A DNA stretch of 64,000 nt from an uncultured Acidimicrobiales bacterium (lineage in GTDB: Bacteria > Actinomycetota > Acidimicrobiia > Acidimicrobiales > Hopanoidiivorantaceae), in assembly GCA_958295755.1 (NCBI GenBank), contig OY282367.1:2228182-2292181 (forward strand). The letters run 5' to 3'. Within the stretch, counting starts at the first letter, position 1, and the number at the start of each line of letters is the position of its first letter. Below are positions 1 to 8,747 of the stretch, piece by piece. A program made the translations under genes and the position numbers. The notes beneath the pieces are model-generated. The model had not been told where the DNA came from, did no database searches, and saw nothing but the letters and a program-made list of their open reading frames with translations.

Positions 1-640
1 GCGTGAGACGCACTGCAATCTCAGTGGCGATGCCGAGCGTTCCTTCGCTCCCCACGAATACGCCTCGCAGGTCATAACCCTCTGGTTCGGGGCTTTCGTC
101 GCCCAGCAAAGCTATGCTTCCGTCAGGCAGCACGACCTTCAATGCCACCACATGGGCAGAGGTCACGCCATAGGCCAGGCAGTGTGGCCCGCCTGAGTTA
201 TTTGCCACATTGCCCCCGATAGAGCAAACTTGCTGACTAGACGGATCAGGTGCATAGTGAAGCCCTAGTGGAGCAACCTGATTAGTGAGATCAAGGTTCA
301 ACACCCCCGGTTGAACCCAAGCAATCCGAACCTCTGGATCTATCGAGATGATTTCATCCATTTTGGAAGTAGCAATGATCACAGGATTTCCTATTGGAGT
401 AGCTCCTCCAGATAACCCAGTTCCTGAGCCTCGCGGAACAAAAGGCCACTCGTGTTCGGCACACACTCTCACAACTCCAGCTACTTCCTCAGTCGTCTTG
501 GGAAAACAAATAGCAGTTGGGCGTCCACCTCCGTAAATGGAAGCGTCCTTCAAGTAGAGATCCCTTTCTAGCAAATCCACTCGCACCCGCCCATCCCCTA
601 GCACTTCCTGCAGATCCTCTACAAGCTTGTCAGTGGACAT
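1..640 (-). CDS. FAD-linked oxidase, glycolate oxidase GlcD-like, N-terminal part
   Basis: This gene runs off the left edge, so only about 213 N-terminal residues are present; it starts at the ATG at 640. The translation shows a PCMH-type FAD-binding domain. After a short N-terminal helix come the PRGSGTGLSGGA phosphate-binding loop (about residues 69-80), the QQVCSIGGNVANNSGG loop (about 138-153) and FVGSEGTLGI (about 198-207), all typical of GlcD/D-lactate dehydrogenase-type flavoproteins. These enzymes oxidise 2-hydroxy acids such as glycolate or D-lactate. The C-terminal substrate and FAD-oxidase C domain is outside the window, so the substrate cannot be told. The gene is divergent from the CoA-transferase, with a 127-bp gap. 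Confidence 0.88.
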   Translation of the reverse strand, partial: MSTDKLVEDLQEVLGDGRVRVDLLERDLYLKDASIYGGGRPTAICFPKTTEEVAGVVRVCAEHEWPFVPRGSGTGLSGGATPIGNPVIIATSKMDEIISIDPEVRIAWVQPGVLNLDLTNQVAPLGLHYAPDPSSQQVCSIGGNVANNSGGPHCLAYGVTSAHVVALKVVLPDGSIALLGDESPEPEGYDLRGVFVGSEGTLGIATEIAVRLT

Positions 641-767
641 GATCTAACCTTGGATATCTCTCAGTATTCAAGATCTCTCCTTGTTCTTACCTTTCATATT
701 TTTAACCCTACGCTTCTTTCAGATAGTATTTTTGAATAAAGATACTGTCCGTCTGAAGGGAAATATT

Positions 768-2000
768 ATGTCGCCATCGCCACTATTGTCATCTGTCCGA
801 GTTATTGAGAGTTCGCTGCTGGGGCCGGGATTGCTTAGCACTTTTCTGTCTGATATGGGGGCTGAAGTCATCAAGGTGGAGCCGCCACAGGGCGATTACA
901 TCAGGCAGATGACTTGGCCGATTATCGGCGATGAGTCGCTGCTGCATCTTCATACTCACCGAGGCAAGAAAAGCATTGTGCTAGATCTCAAAAAGCCGGG
1001 GGGCACTGATGTGTATCTGGATCTAGTTCGCAATGCTGATGCCGTGGTGGAAGCCATGCGGCCGGGTGCGCTGGAGCGCAGAGGGCTAGGTTTTGAGAAG
1101 CTCTGCGAAGTGAATCCTCGCATCGTGTTTTGCACTATCTCAGGCTACGGCATGACAGGCCCCTACAAAGATATGCCCAGTCACGGCATCGCGTATGACA
1201 CTTGGGCGGGGCTGTTGCCACCTGTTACCGATGAAGAAGGTTTTTGCCACATCCCTCCTGATGCCCCCAACATTGGCATCAATGTGGGCCCGATGATGGG
1301 TGCGCTGGGTGTGTTGGCAGGTATCGTGCGGGCCCGCACCACAGGGGAGCCAGCCCGCATGGAAATTGCCCAGTCTGATGCCGCCGCCTATATGGACTGG
1401 TATCGCATAGAAACATACCGCGCCTACGAACGCCCCGAAGACGAAGTTACAGGCAATCCTTCTGATAACTACGAACGCCGCCCGCCGGGACTAGCTGGGA
1501 TGTGGGGCGGTGTGCGCTATCAGATATACGAATCATCTGATGGTCACATCCTCTTTATGGCATCAGAGCAGGCTTTTTGGCGCAACTTCTGCGAAGGCAT
1601 TGGACGAATGGACCTATTTGAACGTTGGCCTGGTGCCACCTACGCGGATCACGCCCGCAATAACACTGAGCTGCAAGAAATACTGCGGGAGGTATTTCGC
1701 ACGCGCACCTCAACAGAGTGGCTAGATTTTGGAAACGAAAAAAACACACCCATTGCACCTGTGAATGACCCTCAGACTGTCACTCAAGATCCGCAGTTCC
1801 AGTTCCGCATGCCTTGGCACCCTCAAAGCGAGTTAGGAGCCGACCAGTTGCCGTTGCCGCTGAAGCTCTTGGACGAAGAGTTGCCTTCACCTACGAGGGC
1901 ACCGACTGTGGGCCGTGACACCAGCGAGGTGCTGAACAGAGTGTTGAACTACGACGACTCCAAGATGGACGAGCTTCGCTCAGCTGGTGTTTTCGGCTGA
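768..2000 (+). CDS. CaiB/BaiF family (class III) CoA-transferase
   Basis: A 410-residue protein of usual family length. The N-terminus has the CaiB/BaiF Rossmann signature (LLSSVRVIESSLLGPG, then GAEVIKVEPPQGD), followed by VLDLKKPGG, NADAVVEAMRPGALERRG and ISGYGMTGPY. The AQSDAAAYMDW segment probably carries the catalytic Asp that forms the CoA-anhydride intermediate. These enzymes move CoA between carboxylic acids (formate/oxalate, carnitine, bile acids or alkylsuccinates). The substrate cannot be read from sequence. I chose the ATG at 768 because GAAGGG lies just upstream and the family N-terminus starts there; the frame is open upstream to 681, but that extension has no family similarity. 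Confidence 0.9.
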   Translation: MSPSPLLSSVRVIESSLLGPGLLSTFLSDMGAEVIKVEPPQGDYIRQMTWPIIGDESLLHLHTHRGKKSIVLDLKKPGGTDVYLDLVRNADAVVEAMRPGALERRGLGFEKLCEVNPRIVFCTISGYGMTGPYKDMPSHGIAYDTWAGLLPPVTDEEGFCHIPPDAPNIGINVGPMMGALGVLAGIVRARTTGEPARMEIAQSDAAAYMDWYRIETYRAYERPEDEVTGNPSDNYERRPPGLAGMWGGVRYQIYESSDGHILFMASEQAFWRNFCEGIGRMDLFERWPGATYADHARNNTELQEILREVFRTRTSTEWLDFGNEKNTPIAPVNDPQTVTQDPQFQFRMPWHPQSELGADQLPLPLKLLDEELPSPTRAPTVGRDTSEVLNRVLNYDDSKMDELRSAGVFG

Positions 2001-2053
2001 GGCACGTATTGACCGAGCACCTGACAGCATCTGAGCCAGAAAAAAAGTAGCAA

Positions 2054-2875
2054 GTGAGCGAGACATCAGATCTCTTTGCTGAAGTGGTGCTTTTGGCTGA
2101 GCGGGCTTCTGAACTCACCTTGAAGTGGTTTCAAAGCTCGAGTTTGGAAGTGGAAGAAAAGCCCGACGGATCTCCTGTGACAGAAGCAGACAGAGCTGTG
2201 GAAGATTTTCTCCGCAGCGAAATATCTTCCCGCTGGCCAGAAGATGCCATCGTGGGCGAAGAGCGTGACGATCACTCAGGCACTAGTGGGCGCACTTGGT
2301 ATATTGACCCAATTGACGGCACCAAGTCGTTCGCTCACGGCGTGCCGCTGTATTCCACGCTTTTGGCGTTGTGCGATGAGCAAGGGCCAGCTATCGGGGT
2401 TATCTCTCTTCCGGCGTTAGGCGAGAGGGTTGCAGCGGCTAGGGGTAAAGGCTGTTTCCACAACGGCGAGAAATGCCAGGTTTTTCGTAGCTCGCAACAG
2501 GGTAAATCCAAAGTCTTATGTATGAGCGGCATGGAATATCTCTCACAAGAAGCCAAACTTCGTTTAGCAAAAAGCCCCTATGTTCTCAGAACTTGGGGGG
2601 ATGCTTACGGCTACTTTCTGGTAGCCACTGGAAAAATCCCTGCCATGATAGATGACACCATGTGCCCTTGGGATGTAGCCCCGCTGGCTGTCATAATTCC
2701 AGAGGCAGGCGGTCGGATAACTACTTGGGCTGGCAGTGCCATTGGAGGCAGCGATATTGGAAGTAGCGATATCGAAAGCACTGCCTCTGTCTTGGCTACC
2801 AACGGGGAAGTTCATGATGAGCTTTTGAAACTTCTAGGTGGTTCTGAAAAGCACGGCATAGCCCCGAGAAGCTGA
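2054..2875 (+). CDS. hisN: Inositol monophosphatase-family phosphatase, probable histidinol-phosphatase HisN
   Basis: A 273-residue protein starting at a GTG. It carries the three metal-binding motifs of the Li-sensitive phosphatase fold: GEE (about 76-78), DPIDGTKSF (about 93-101) and WDVAP (about 214-218). The KSF and HGVPLYSTL context is closer to actinobacterial HisN than to inositol or fructose phosphatases. HisN removes phosphate from histidinol phosphate, the penultimate step in histidine synthesis. An IMPase or CysQ role is not excluded because no other his genes are nearby. Near the C-terminus a near-duplicated IGGSD/IGSSD/IES segment marks a small tandem duplication. It lies 53 bp after the CoA-transferase gene on the same strand. 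Confidence 0.8.
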   Translation: MSETSDLFAEVVLLAERASELTLKWFQSSSLEVEEKPDGSPVTEADRAVEDFLRSEISSRWPEDAIVGEERDDHSGTSGRTWYIDPIDGTKSFAHGVPLYSTLLALCDEQGPAIGVISLPALGERVAAARGKGCFHNGEKCQVFRSSQQGKSKVLCMSGMEYLSQEAKLRLAKSPYVLRTWGDAYGYFLVATGKIPAMIDDTMCPWDVAPLAVIIPEAGGRITTWAGSAIGGSDIGSSDIESTASVLATNGEVHDELLKLLGGSEKHGIAPRS

Positions 2876-2922
2876 TTCCTAAAAACTCAGTGGCTGGTTT
2901 CTGCTAAAACTAGGTATTCTTG

Positions 2923-2928
2923 TATAAT
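2923..2928 (+). promoter_or_regulatory. Consensus -10 box (TATAAT) before tRNA-Ser
   Basis: A perfect TATAAT ends 4 nt before the first base of the mature tRNA-Ser. If it is the working -10, transcription would begin at or next to the tRNA 5' end, leaving little or no leader for RNase P. No convincing -35 box is visible. Confidence 0.45.
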
Positions 2929-2932
2929 CACT

Positions 2933-3024
2933 GGAGAGGTGGCCGAGTCCGGTTGAAGGCGCTCCCCTGCTAAGGGAGTAAGGGTGTAAAAAGCTCTTCG
3001 TGGGTTCAAATCCCACCCTCTCCG
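2933..3024 (+). tRNA. tRNA-Ser (anticodon GCT)
   Basis: A 92-nt class II tRNA. The acceptor arm GGAGAGG pairs with CCTCTCC, followed by discriminator G. The anticodon stem-loop contains CCTGCTAAGG, giving anticodon GCT. There is a long variable arm, and the T-arm has GTGGGTTCAAATCCCAC. The 3' CCA is not encoded. It decodes AGC and AGU. A tRNA-Arg gene follows after 20 nt, so the two are probably co-transcribed. Confidence 0.97.
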
Positions 3025-3044
3025 CAGATAAACTTAAAATACCT

Positions 3045-3118
3045 GCGCCTGTAGCTCAAATGGATAGAGCGTCTGATTACGGATCAGAAGGTTGGGGGTT
3101 CGAGTCCCTCCAGGCGTG
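3045..3118 (+). tRNA. tRNA-Arg (anticodon ACG)
   Basis: A 74-nt tRNA. GCGCCTG pairs with CAGGCGT, with a G-U pair at position 1-72. The D-arm is GTAGCTCAAATGGATAGAGC. The anticodon stem TCTGA/TCAGA holds loop TTACGGA, giving anticodon ACG (A34 is expected to be edited to inosine). The T-arm is GGGGGTTCGAGTCCCTC. CCA is not encoded. The convergent amidohydrolase gene ends only 3 nt beyond it. Confidence 0.97.
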
Positions 3119-3121
3119 CGG

Positions 3122-4795
3122 CTATCTAGGCAGGGCTTTTAGTAGCTTCCCAGGGAGACGGTGATTGCTTTGGCTGTCAGAAATCTCAGTCCCGTTCACG
3201 AACACATGGCTTATGCCAGTGGGGGCATCTGCAGTCAAGCGTTCCTCATCGGCTGGGAAATCCCGCACTCGTCGCGTAGGCCCGGGGTTGATCTCGGCTA
3301 AATCAAAAACTGCGATGTCGGCATAAGCACCTTCACGCAGATAGCCACGATCTTCAAGATTGAAAAGATCAGCTTGAATGCCTGTGAGCTTGCGCACGGC
3401 CGTCTCAATCGGCATCAGCTCGTTGTCGCGCACCCATTTGCTCAGAAAATCAGTGGCTTGCATAGCGTCGCAAAGTTGCCCTATATGTGCGCCCGCGTCG
3501 GAGAGACCAATAGTGCAACCTTCTTCGCACAAAAGCTCAGCCACTCCAGCCGGGTCATCGTTGGCAAACACAGTTCGCACTCTTGTGGCTAAGCCATCGT
3601 CAATAGCAGTGTCTAGTAGCACATCTAATGGACGACAACCCCGCTCGGCAGCTACATCTTGGACAGGTCGACCGATGAGTTCAGGATGAGTGTTGCTTTC
3701 ATCAATGGTGATAACTTCCCAGCGAGGCCGCATCGCTGTCTGTGTGGCAAAAGCTGCCTCTGTCTTGTCACGCCACTCGCCATCTCCGTATGCCGCCAGT
3801 CGAGCTGGCGTGCTGACGCCTACCAGCGCGCCGAATTCTGAATTAGGGTTGAGCGCGAATGGCTCAGCCATCGTCATCTGGAATGTACCCGGACGAGGAG
3901 ATACTTGTGGCCACACTTCAACACCCTCTTTCCACTGCTCCCGATTTAGTGCCACAAGATCGCGCCACTTGCCGGTGGGGAAGGTTAGCAACGCCGTATA
4001 GGTGAATGGAATATTGGCTGTGCGCTGGATGTCGTAGAGGTCTTTGATGCCCACAGGATCGCCCGGTGCCACAGCCACCACACCAGTGCGGGTCTCTGAG
4101 GCCGCTGCCACAAGGGCTTCAAACTCAGCTCGATCCGCGTGGCGGCTTGGTATGGGTTTGCCGTCTACGCCCCGGTGCGTAACAGCGAAGCTCGTAGCAA
4201 AACCGCAGGCACCGGCACGCAGCGACTCAGCCAAAATCTGCTGCATATCTGAGACTTCTTGGTCTGTGGCAGCTCGTTCGTAGGCATCGTCGCCCATGGA
4301 GTAGAGGCGCAGAGCGGTGTGGCCTAGATATGCTCCGAAGTTGAGGCCAGCACCGTGGTGTTTTACCGATGCCAGATACTCTGGGAAGGTTTCAAAGTCC
4401 CAAGGTACGCCAGCCCTAAGTGTGGCCGCGCTCATATCTTCCACGCCTTCTAGGGTGCGTGTTACCAATTCGTGATGCTCAGGGCGCACAGGGGCGATAG
4501 AAAATCCACAGTTGCCAGCTATCACACTTGTGACACCGTGATAGCAGGAAGGAGTCAGGGCAGGGTCCCAAAAAACCTGAGCGTCATAATGAGTGTGGAT
4601 GTCGATGAAGCCGGGCGCAACGAACTGCCCCGAAACATCTATCTCTTTGGTGGTAGCACCAATGCCAAGGTCTGTACGGTCTGTGCTGATCGCTGAGACA
4701 CGCTCTCCAGCAATAGCAATATCGGCTCGGCTAGGTGGTGAACCTGTGCCGTCAATCACAAGACCGCCGCGGAGCACATAGTCGGCGGCGGACAT
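3122..4795 (-). CDS. N-acyl-D-amino-acid deacylase family amidohydrolase
   Basis: A 557-residue metal-dependent amidohydrolase of the D-aminoacylase family. Visible marks are the composite-domain N-terminus (DYVLRGGLVIDGTGSPP), the metal motif GFIDIHTHYDAQ (about 59-70), GNCGFSIAPV with the Cys seen as a metal ligand in D-aminoacylases, and the late DAGAHIGQLCDA segment with the conserved Asp. The C-terminal beta-sandwich is closed by YADIAVFDL and HVFVNGTEI. Members hydrolyse N-acyl-D-amino acids or related amides and hydantoins. It lies just downstream of two amino-acid-binding lipoproteins on the same strand, which fits uptake and breakdown of amino-acid derivatives, but that link is inferred only from position. 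Confidence 0.88.
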   Translation of the reverse strand: MSAADYVLRGGLVIDGTGSPPSRADIAIAGERVSAISTDRTDLGIGATTKEIDVSGQFVAPGFIDIHTHYDAQVFWDPALTPSCYHGVTSVIAGNCGFSIAPVRPEHHELVTRTLEGVEDMSAATLRAGVPWDFETFPEYLASVKHHGAGLNFGAYLGHTALRLYSMGDDAYERAATDQEVSDMQQILAESLRAGACGFATSFAVTHRGVDGKPIPSRHADRAEFEALVAAASETRTGVVAVAPGDPVGIKDLYDIQRTANIPFTYTALLTFPTGKWRDLVALNREQWKEGVEVWPQVSPRPGTFQMTMAEPFALNPNSEFGALVGVSTPARLAAYGDGEWRDKTEAAFATQTAMRPRWEVITIDESNTHPELIGRPVQDVAAERGCRPLDVLLDTAIDDGLATRVRTVFANDDPAGVAELLCEEGCTIGLSDAGAHIGQLCDAMQATDFLSKWVRDNELMPIETAVRKLTGIQADLFNLEDRGYLREGAYADIAVFDLAEINPGPTRRVRDFPADEERLTADAPTGISHVFVNGTEISDSQSNHRLPGKLLKALPR

Positions 4796-4831
4796 GTGAT
4801 ATTTTTTTCGCTCTAGCTGAAGTTTGGGTTA

Positions 4832-6184
4832 TCAGCCAATGACCGTGCGGGTTCCGAACGCCTGGGGTATGCCTTCTGCGTCAAACTCCCAGAGGTCGTA
4901 GGTTCCAACGCCGGGCTCTCCAGCATCCACGAAGTCGAGTGGCCCAGAGGCACCGTCATAGTCGATGTCGATGCCGTCCAAGATGAGCTGTGCACAATCC
5001 GCATACAACGAACATTTTGTGCCGATACGGGTTACATCGTTGATCATAGGGGCGAAGTCGGCAGCATCGGTGCTGCATGCTGCTAGAGATGCCAGAGCGT
5101 AGATGATTGCCGCATCGTATGAATTGGAAGAGAAAAGCTCATCCACGCCAGGGGCGAACTCAGCAAAGCGGTCGCTGAAGGTGCTTTCTGCGCCTTCAGT
5201 CGGGACTGGTCTCGTGCCTCTTATGCCCTGTACCACAGACGGATCGTTGGGGTCTACTAGTTCCCAGGTGGTGTCTGAAGCTAGGCCGTCTGGAGTGTAG
5301 ATATCAGTGTTGGTAGGAGTTATCCCCGCTTCAATCATTTGCGCTATAACTCGTCCGCCTTCGTCAAAAGCAATCAAGATCACAGCATCTACACCGGCCG
5401 CCGCAACTTCTTGCACCTCAGAGGTAAATGTGGAACCTTCGGGATCAAGAGCTAGCCTGCCTGCCGATTCCACGCCATTATCAATGAGTTGGCGTTCGGC
5501 TGTTTCAGCGAGGGCTACTCCGTAAGCATCGTTGCGGTATAACACGATTGCACTGCGGGCACCGTCATCGGTTACGAGATCGCCAATTACCCTGCCTTGC
5601 AGCTCGTCGGTGGGAGCGGTTCGGAAATAAAGGTCGTTATCGTCGTAGGTGGTGAATGTGGGGGCGGTATTAGAAGGAGAAATCATCGGAATGCCCGCGC
5701 CAGTTACTTTGTCGATGATCGACAGGGAAATTCCCGAGCTAGCTGCTCCGATGATGCCTTGAACACCTTCGGCTAGAAGATTGTCGGCTGTGGTGTTGGC
5801 CACATCAGGGCTTGTTCCTGAATCTCCAGAAATCATTTCAATGCCTTGAATGCCGGCATCGCCAATTTCTTTCACAGCCAAATCAACAGCTTGAAACATC
5901 GGTTCGTTGATGAAAGCCAGAGATCCAGTGGAAGGAAGTATGTAGCCGAGCTTTAAAGTGTCGTCCATTGCACATGAAGCTGCTGTGGCTACTGGGGTCG
6001 CGGTTGTAGTTGGTGCCATGGTTGTCGCAGGAGCCGCGGTGGTGGTTGGTGCCATGGTTGTCGCAGGAGCCGCGGTGGTAGTTGTGGTGTCAGAAGAGCT
6101 ATCGTCGTCGCTACCACAGGCTGCTACTACAAGAGAGACGGCGGCCAGAATTGCTACAGAAGTAAAAGTCAGTTTGGATTTCAT
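4832..6184 (-). CDS. Branched-chain amino-acid-type ABC substrate-binding lipoprotein (paralogue 1)
   Basis: A 450-residue LivJ-like periplasmic-binding protein. The signal peptide ends in a lipobox (VVAAC, lipidated Cys23). A Thr/Ala/Pro linker follows to about residue 70, then the type I binding fold beginning TLKLGYILPSTGSLAF. The C-terminal GTKCSLYADCAQL and YDGASGPLDF motifs occur again in the next gene upstream, so the two are paralogues. The linker is encoded by two almost identical 36-nt repeats (6009-6080). The start has a good ribosome site, AAGGAG, about 7 nt before the ATG. No permease or ATPase gene is nearby, so the transporter must be encoded elsewhere, or the protein works as a sensor. 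Confidence 0.88.
   Translation of the reverse strand: MKSKLTFTSVAILAAVSLVVAACGSDDDSSSDTTTTTAAPATTMAPTTTAAPATTMAPTTTATPVATAASCAMDDTLKLGYILPSTGSLAFINEPMFQAVDLAVKEIGDAGIQGIEMISGDSGTSPDVANTTADNLLAEGVQGIIGAASSGISLSIIDKVTGAGIPMISPSNTAPTFTTYDDNDLYFRTAPTDELQGRVIGDLVTDDGARSAIVLYRNDAYGVALAETAERQLIDNGVESAGRLALDPEGSTFTSEVQEVAAAGVDAVILIAFDEGGRVIAQMIEAGITPTNTDIYTPDGLASDTTWELVDPNDPSVVQGIRGTRPVPTEGAESTFSDRFAEFAPGVDELFSSNSYDAAIIYALASLAACSTDAADFAPMINDVTRIGTKCSLYADCAQLILDGIDIDYDGASGPLDFVDAGEPGVGTYDLWEFDAEGIPQAFGTRTVIG
6009..6080. repeat. Two 36-nt tandem repeats in a lipoprotein linker
   Basis: Two near-identical 36-nt copies encode the 12-residue unit AAPATTMAPTTT. They keep frame and lengthen the linker between the lipid anchor and the binding domain. 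Confidence 0.85.
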
Positions 6185-6307
6185 TGGGGCTCCTTCTTTA
6201 AGGGGTAGTAAAAGTTTTTGGGAAAGGAAAACTATGCAGCTATTTTACTGTGTTCTAAGCAGTATTTTGGTTCTAAGCAGTGTTTTGCTGTGTTTCCATT
6301 CTACTGG

Positions 6308-7756
6308 TCAGCTCAAGGTGAGTTGGCCTTCAGATTGCATTTGACCAAGATCATTGAGCGACCAGAGCTGGTAGGTGCCACGATCGGGTTCTCCGGCGTT
6401 TGTGAAGTCTAAGGGGCCTGAGATGCCGTCGTAGTCAATATCGGTGCCGTCCCTGATGAGCCGAGCGCATTCTTCATAAGACGAACATTTTGTGCCGCCC
6501 CGGGTAACATCGTTGATCTCATATGCAAAAACTGCTGCGTCGTTGCTACCTGCCTGCAAACTTGCGAGCATTATGATGATTGCAGCATCATAGGCGGCGG
6601 GTGTATAGGCGATAGGCTCACGAGTGAATTCACAGATTTCTTCAGACATGCTCTCTGGGCATGAGAACTGGTCGCTTGAGGTGTATTGTCTGTATCTCTC
6701 TTCAAAGGCTGTCCGCGCTTCGCTCTCTTGAGAAGGTGCTGCTCCCTTGATGCTGTTGATGCCTGGCAGTGCGCTCACCCCATCTGCTGGAAGGGGTTCC
6801 CAAGGCGGTTCCGTGAAACCTTCAGTGATATATGCATTTAGTGATGGGGATTCCCGAGCTTCGGCGGTTTCAAAATACTCCCTTAGAAAAGTAGTGCCCT
6901 CTCTATCAAAAGCGATCAGGATGAACGAGTCTGCTTCAGCTTCCAAAAGCTGGTCCACTTGATCGGAGAAGCTGGTTACGGAAGGGTCGGGATCGAGCCT
7001 GATCCAGTCGACCACCTCCACTTCGTTTTCTTGAAGATCGTCAGAAGCTACCGTAGCGAGACTGCTTCCGAACACATCGTTGCGATAAACGATTGCTGTT
7101 TTCTTGCCACCGTCGGCAATCACGCGGTCAGAGAATACTCTGCCCCAGTAAAGATCGGTTGGCGGAGTGCGGAAGAAAAAGCCGCCGTCATCGGCATCAG
7201 TCAATGTAACCGAGGTAGCAGACGGCGAAACGACCACGGTTTGAGATTCAGCAATTTGCGGCAGGATCATGGTTGTTAGGGCAGATGAGGATGGCCCGAT
7301 GATTCCGTCGGCACTTTGCACCAAGAGGCCGTCAAACGCGCTGCTGATGGTTTCGGCAGACGAAGCTGTGTCGGCACCGACCAAGGTCACATCTTGAAAG
7401 CCGGCTGCCTGAGCATCTTCCACAGCCATTTGGACAGCGACTATGAGCGAGGTTGAAAAGCTGGCCAATTCGCCGGTTGATGCGAGCAGATAGCCGATGG
7501 TCAAGGAAGCGTCGGAGTTAGAAGAGGTAGTGCTACTTTGAGGCTCGGTGGTGCTTGTTGTGGCGATGGGGGCTGTTGTGACTGTGCTACTCGGATTGGA
7601 AGTTCCACTGAAACTTGATGGGAGTGGTGTGGCTAGGGTGGGTTCGGATTCGTCAGAATCAGAAGAGCTGCCGCAGGCTGAGACCAACAAAAGCAGAGCG
7701 CATGCAACCCCCGCGATCAGTTTTCCGCTACTTATTCGTTTGAATAGTTTGTGCAC
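6308..7756 (-). CDS. Branched-chain amino-acid-type ABC substrate-binding lipoprotein (paralogue 2)
   Basis: A 482-residue paralogue of the next gene downstream. The lipobox is LVSAC (Cys28), followed by a Ser/Thr-rich linker to about residue 85 and the binding fold starting SLTIGYLLASTGELASF. The end repeats the paralogue's GTKCSSYEECARLI and YDGISGPLDF motifs. Start is the GTG at 7756. There is no Shine-Dalgarno site, and a consensus TATAAT sits 8 nt upstream, which suggests a leaderless mRNA. The 123-bp gap to the second copy contains a direct repeat of GTTCTAAGCAGT. Ligand is unknown; amino acids or amides are the usual cargo of this family. Confidence 0.85.
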   Translation of the reverse strand: MHKLFKRISSGKLIAGVACALLLLVSACGSSSDSDESEPTLATPLPSSFSGTSNPSSTVTTAPIATTSTTEPQSSTTSSNSDASLTIGYLLASTGELASFSTSLIVAVQMAVEDAQAAGFQDVTLVGADTASSAETISSAFDGLLVQSADGIIGPSSSALTTMILPQIAESQTVVVSPSATSVTLTDADDGGFFFRTPPTDLYWGRVFSDRVIADGGKKTAIVYRNDVFGSSLATVASDDLQENEVEVVDWIRLDPDPSVTSFSDQVDQLLEAEADSFILIAFDREGTTFLREYFETAEARESPSLNAYITEGFTEPPWEPLPADGVSALPGINSIKGAAPSQESEARTAFEERYRQYTSSDQFSCPESMSEEICEFTREPIAYTPAAYDAAIIIMLASLQAGSNDAAVFAYEINDVTRGGTKCSSYEECARLIRDGTDIDYDGISGPLDFTNAGEPDRGTYQLWSLNDLGQMQSEGQLTLS

Positions 7757-7764
7757 GAATTGCT

Positions 7765-7770
7765 ATTATA
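7765..7770 (-). promoter_or_regulatory. -10 box for a probably leaderless binding-protein mRNA
   Basis: On the minus strand TATAAT ends 8 nt before the GTG start at 7756. The expected transcription start coincides with the start codon within 1-2 nt, and no ribosome-binding site is present. Leaderless mRNAs are common in Actinobacteria. Confidence 0.5.
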
Positions 7771-7860
7771 TACCCTCTCTCAAGGCTGTGCAGCAAATGA
7801 GCAATAACAGAGCAATAACAATTGTGGCAACAACTGTGAAACAGATAACATAAAGAGATT

Positions 7861-8646
7861 GTGGAAAAGCTCGGCAATCTCCAAAGCAACCTCAAGCAGC
7901 TTGAACGTGTGGTTGTAGCATTCAGCGGTGGAGTGGATTCTGCTCTTTTGGCGTGGGTTGCGAACGATTCGCTGGGCCACGCGGCACACGCAGTAACCGC
8001 CGTATCTGCCTCCTTGCCGGCTGAAGAGCGAGAGTTGTGCAAGAGCTTGGCGTCAGACTGGGGCTTGCGATGGTCGGAAGTCTTCACCGCCGAACAGCAA
8101 AACGAGCTTTATCGTCGCAACGACACTCAACGGTGCGCTTATTGCCGCGAGGCACTTATGGACGCCCTTGAGCCTTTGGCCCGCAACGACCACGCGGCTG
8201 TGGTGCTTGGCATTACCTTGGATGACTTGGGGGATCACCGCCCCGGCATAGAGGCCTCACGCAAACGCGGCGCGAGTTTCCCATTACTTGATGCTGGTTT
8301 CACGAAAGCCGATGTGCGGTCTCTCTCGCGCTCGCTAGATTTGACAACTTGGAACAAGCCGGCGGCTCCCTGCTTGGCATCTCGCATTCCATACGACACT
8401 CCAGTGAGCGTGGAGGTACTATCGCGAGTGGAGCGGGCAGAAGTAGCACTAGGTATGCTGGGATTCGAAGATCGCAGGGTGCGCCACTATGGGGAGGTTG
8501 CCAGAGTGGAAGTGCCTCAAGATCGGCTGGACGATCTGCTGGCCTGCAAAGACAAGGTAATAGCAGCAGTCAAAGCAGCGGGCTATCGCTATGTAACCGT
8601 GGATTTGGAAGGGCTAAGGTCGGGGAATTTGAATTCAGGCAGATAG
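7861..8646 (+). CDS. larE: ATP-dependent sacrificial sulfur transferase LarE
   Basis: A 261-residue PP-loop ATP pyrophosphatase. The P-loop motif SGGVDSALLAW is near residue 20, and RCAYCREALMDAL follows at about 90. KPAAPCLASRIPY (about 165-177) holds the conserved Cys that LarE enzymes sacrifice as sulfur donor when making the nickel-pincer cofactor of lactate racemase-type enzymes. LarB and LarC are not in this window. The start is a GTG with a weak purine-rich site. The stop codon lies inside a run of imperfect repeats based on ATTCAGGCAGAT that continues to about 8695, so the C-terminus may have been lengthened by slippage. Confidence 0.88.
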   Translation: MEKLGNLQSNLKQLERVVVAFSGGVDSALLAWVANDSLGHAAHAVTAVSASLPAEERELCKSLASDWGLRWSEVFTAEQQNELYRRNDTQRCAYCREALMDALEPLARNDHAAVVLGITLDDLGDHRPGIEASRKRGASFPLLDAGFTKADVRSLSRSLDLTTWNKPAAPCLASRIPYDTPVSVEVLSRVERAEVALGMLGFEDRRVRHYGEVARVEVPQDRLDDLLACKDKVIAAVKAAGYRYVTVDLEGLRSGNLNSGR

Positions 8647-8747
8647 CAATTCATTCAGGCAGAAATTCAGGTAGATAACAATTCAAGCAGACAGCACTAC
8701 ATAGATGCTAAACTTTCGCTAACTCACTCAAGAAAGGATGAAAAGAT

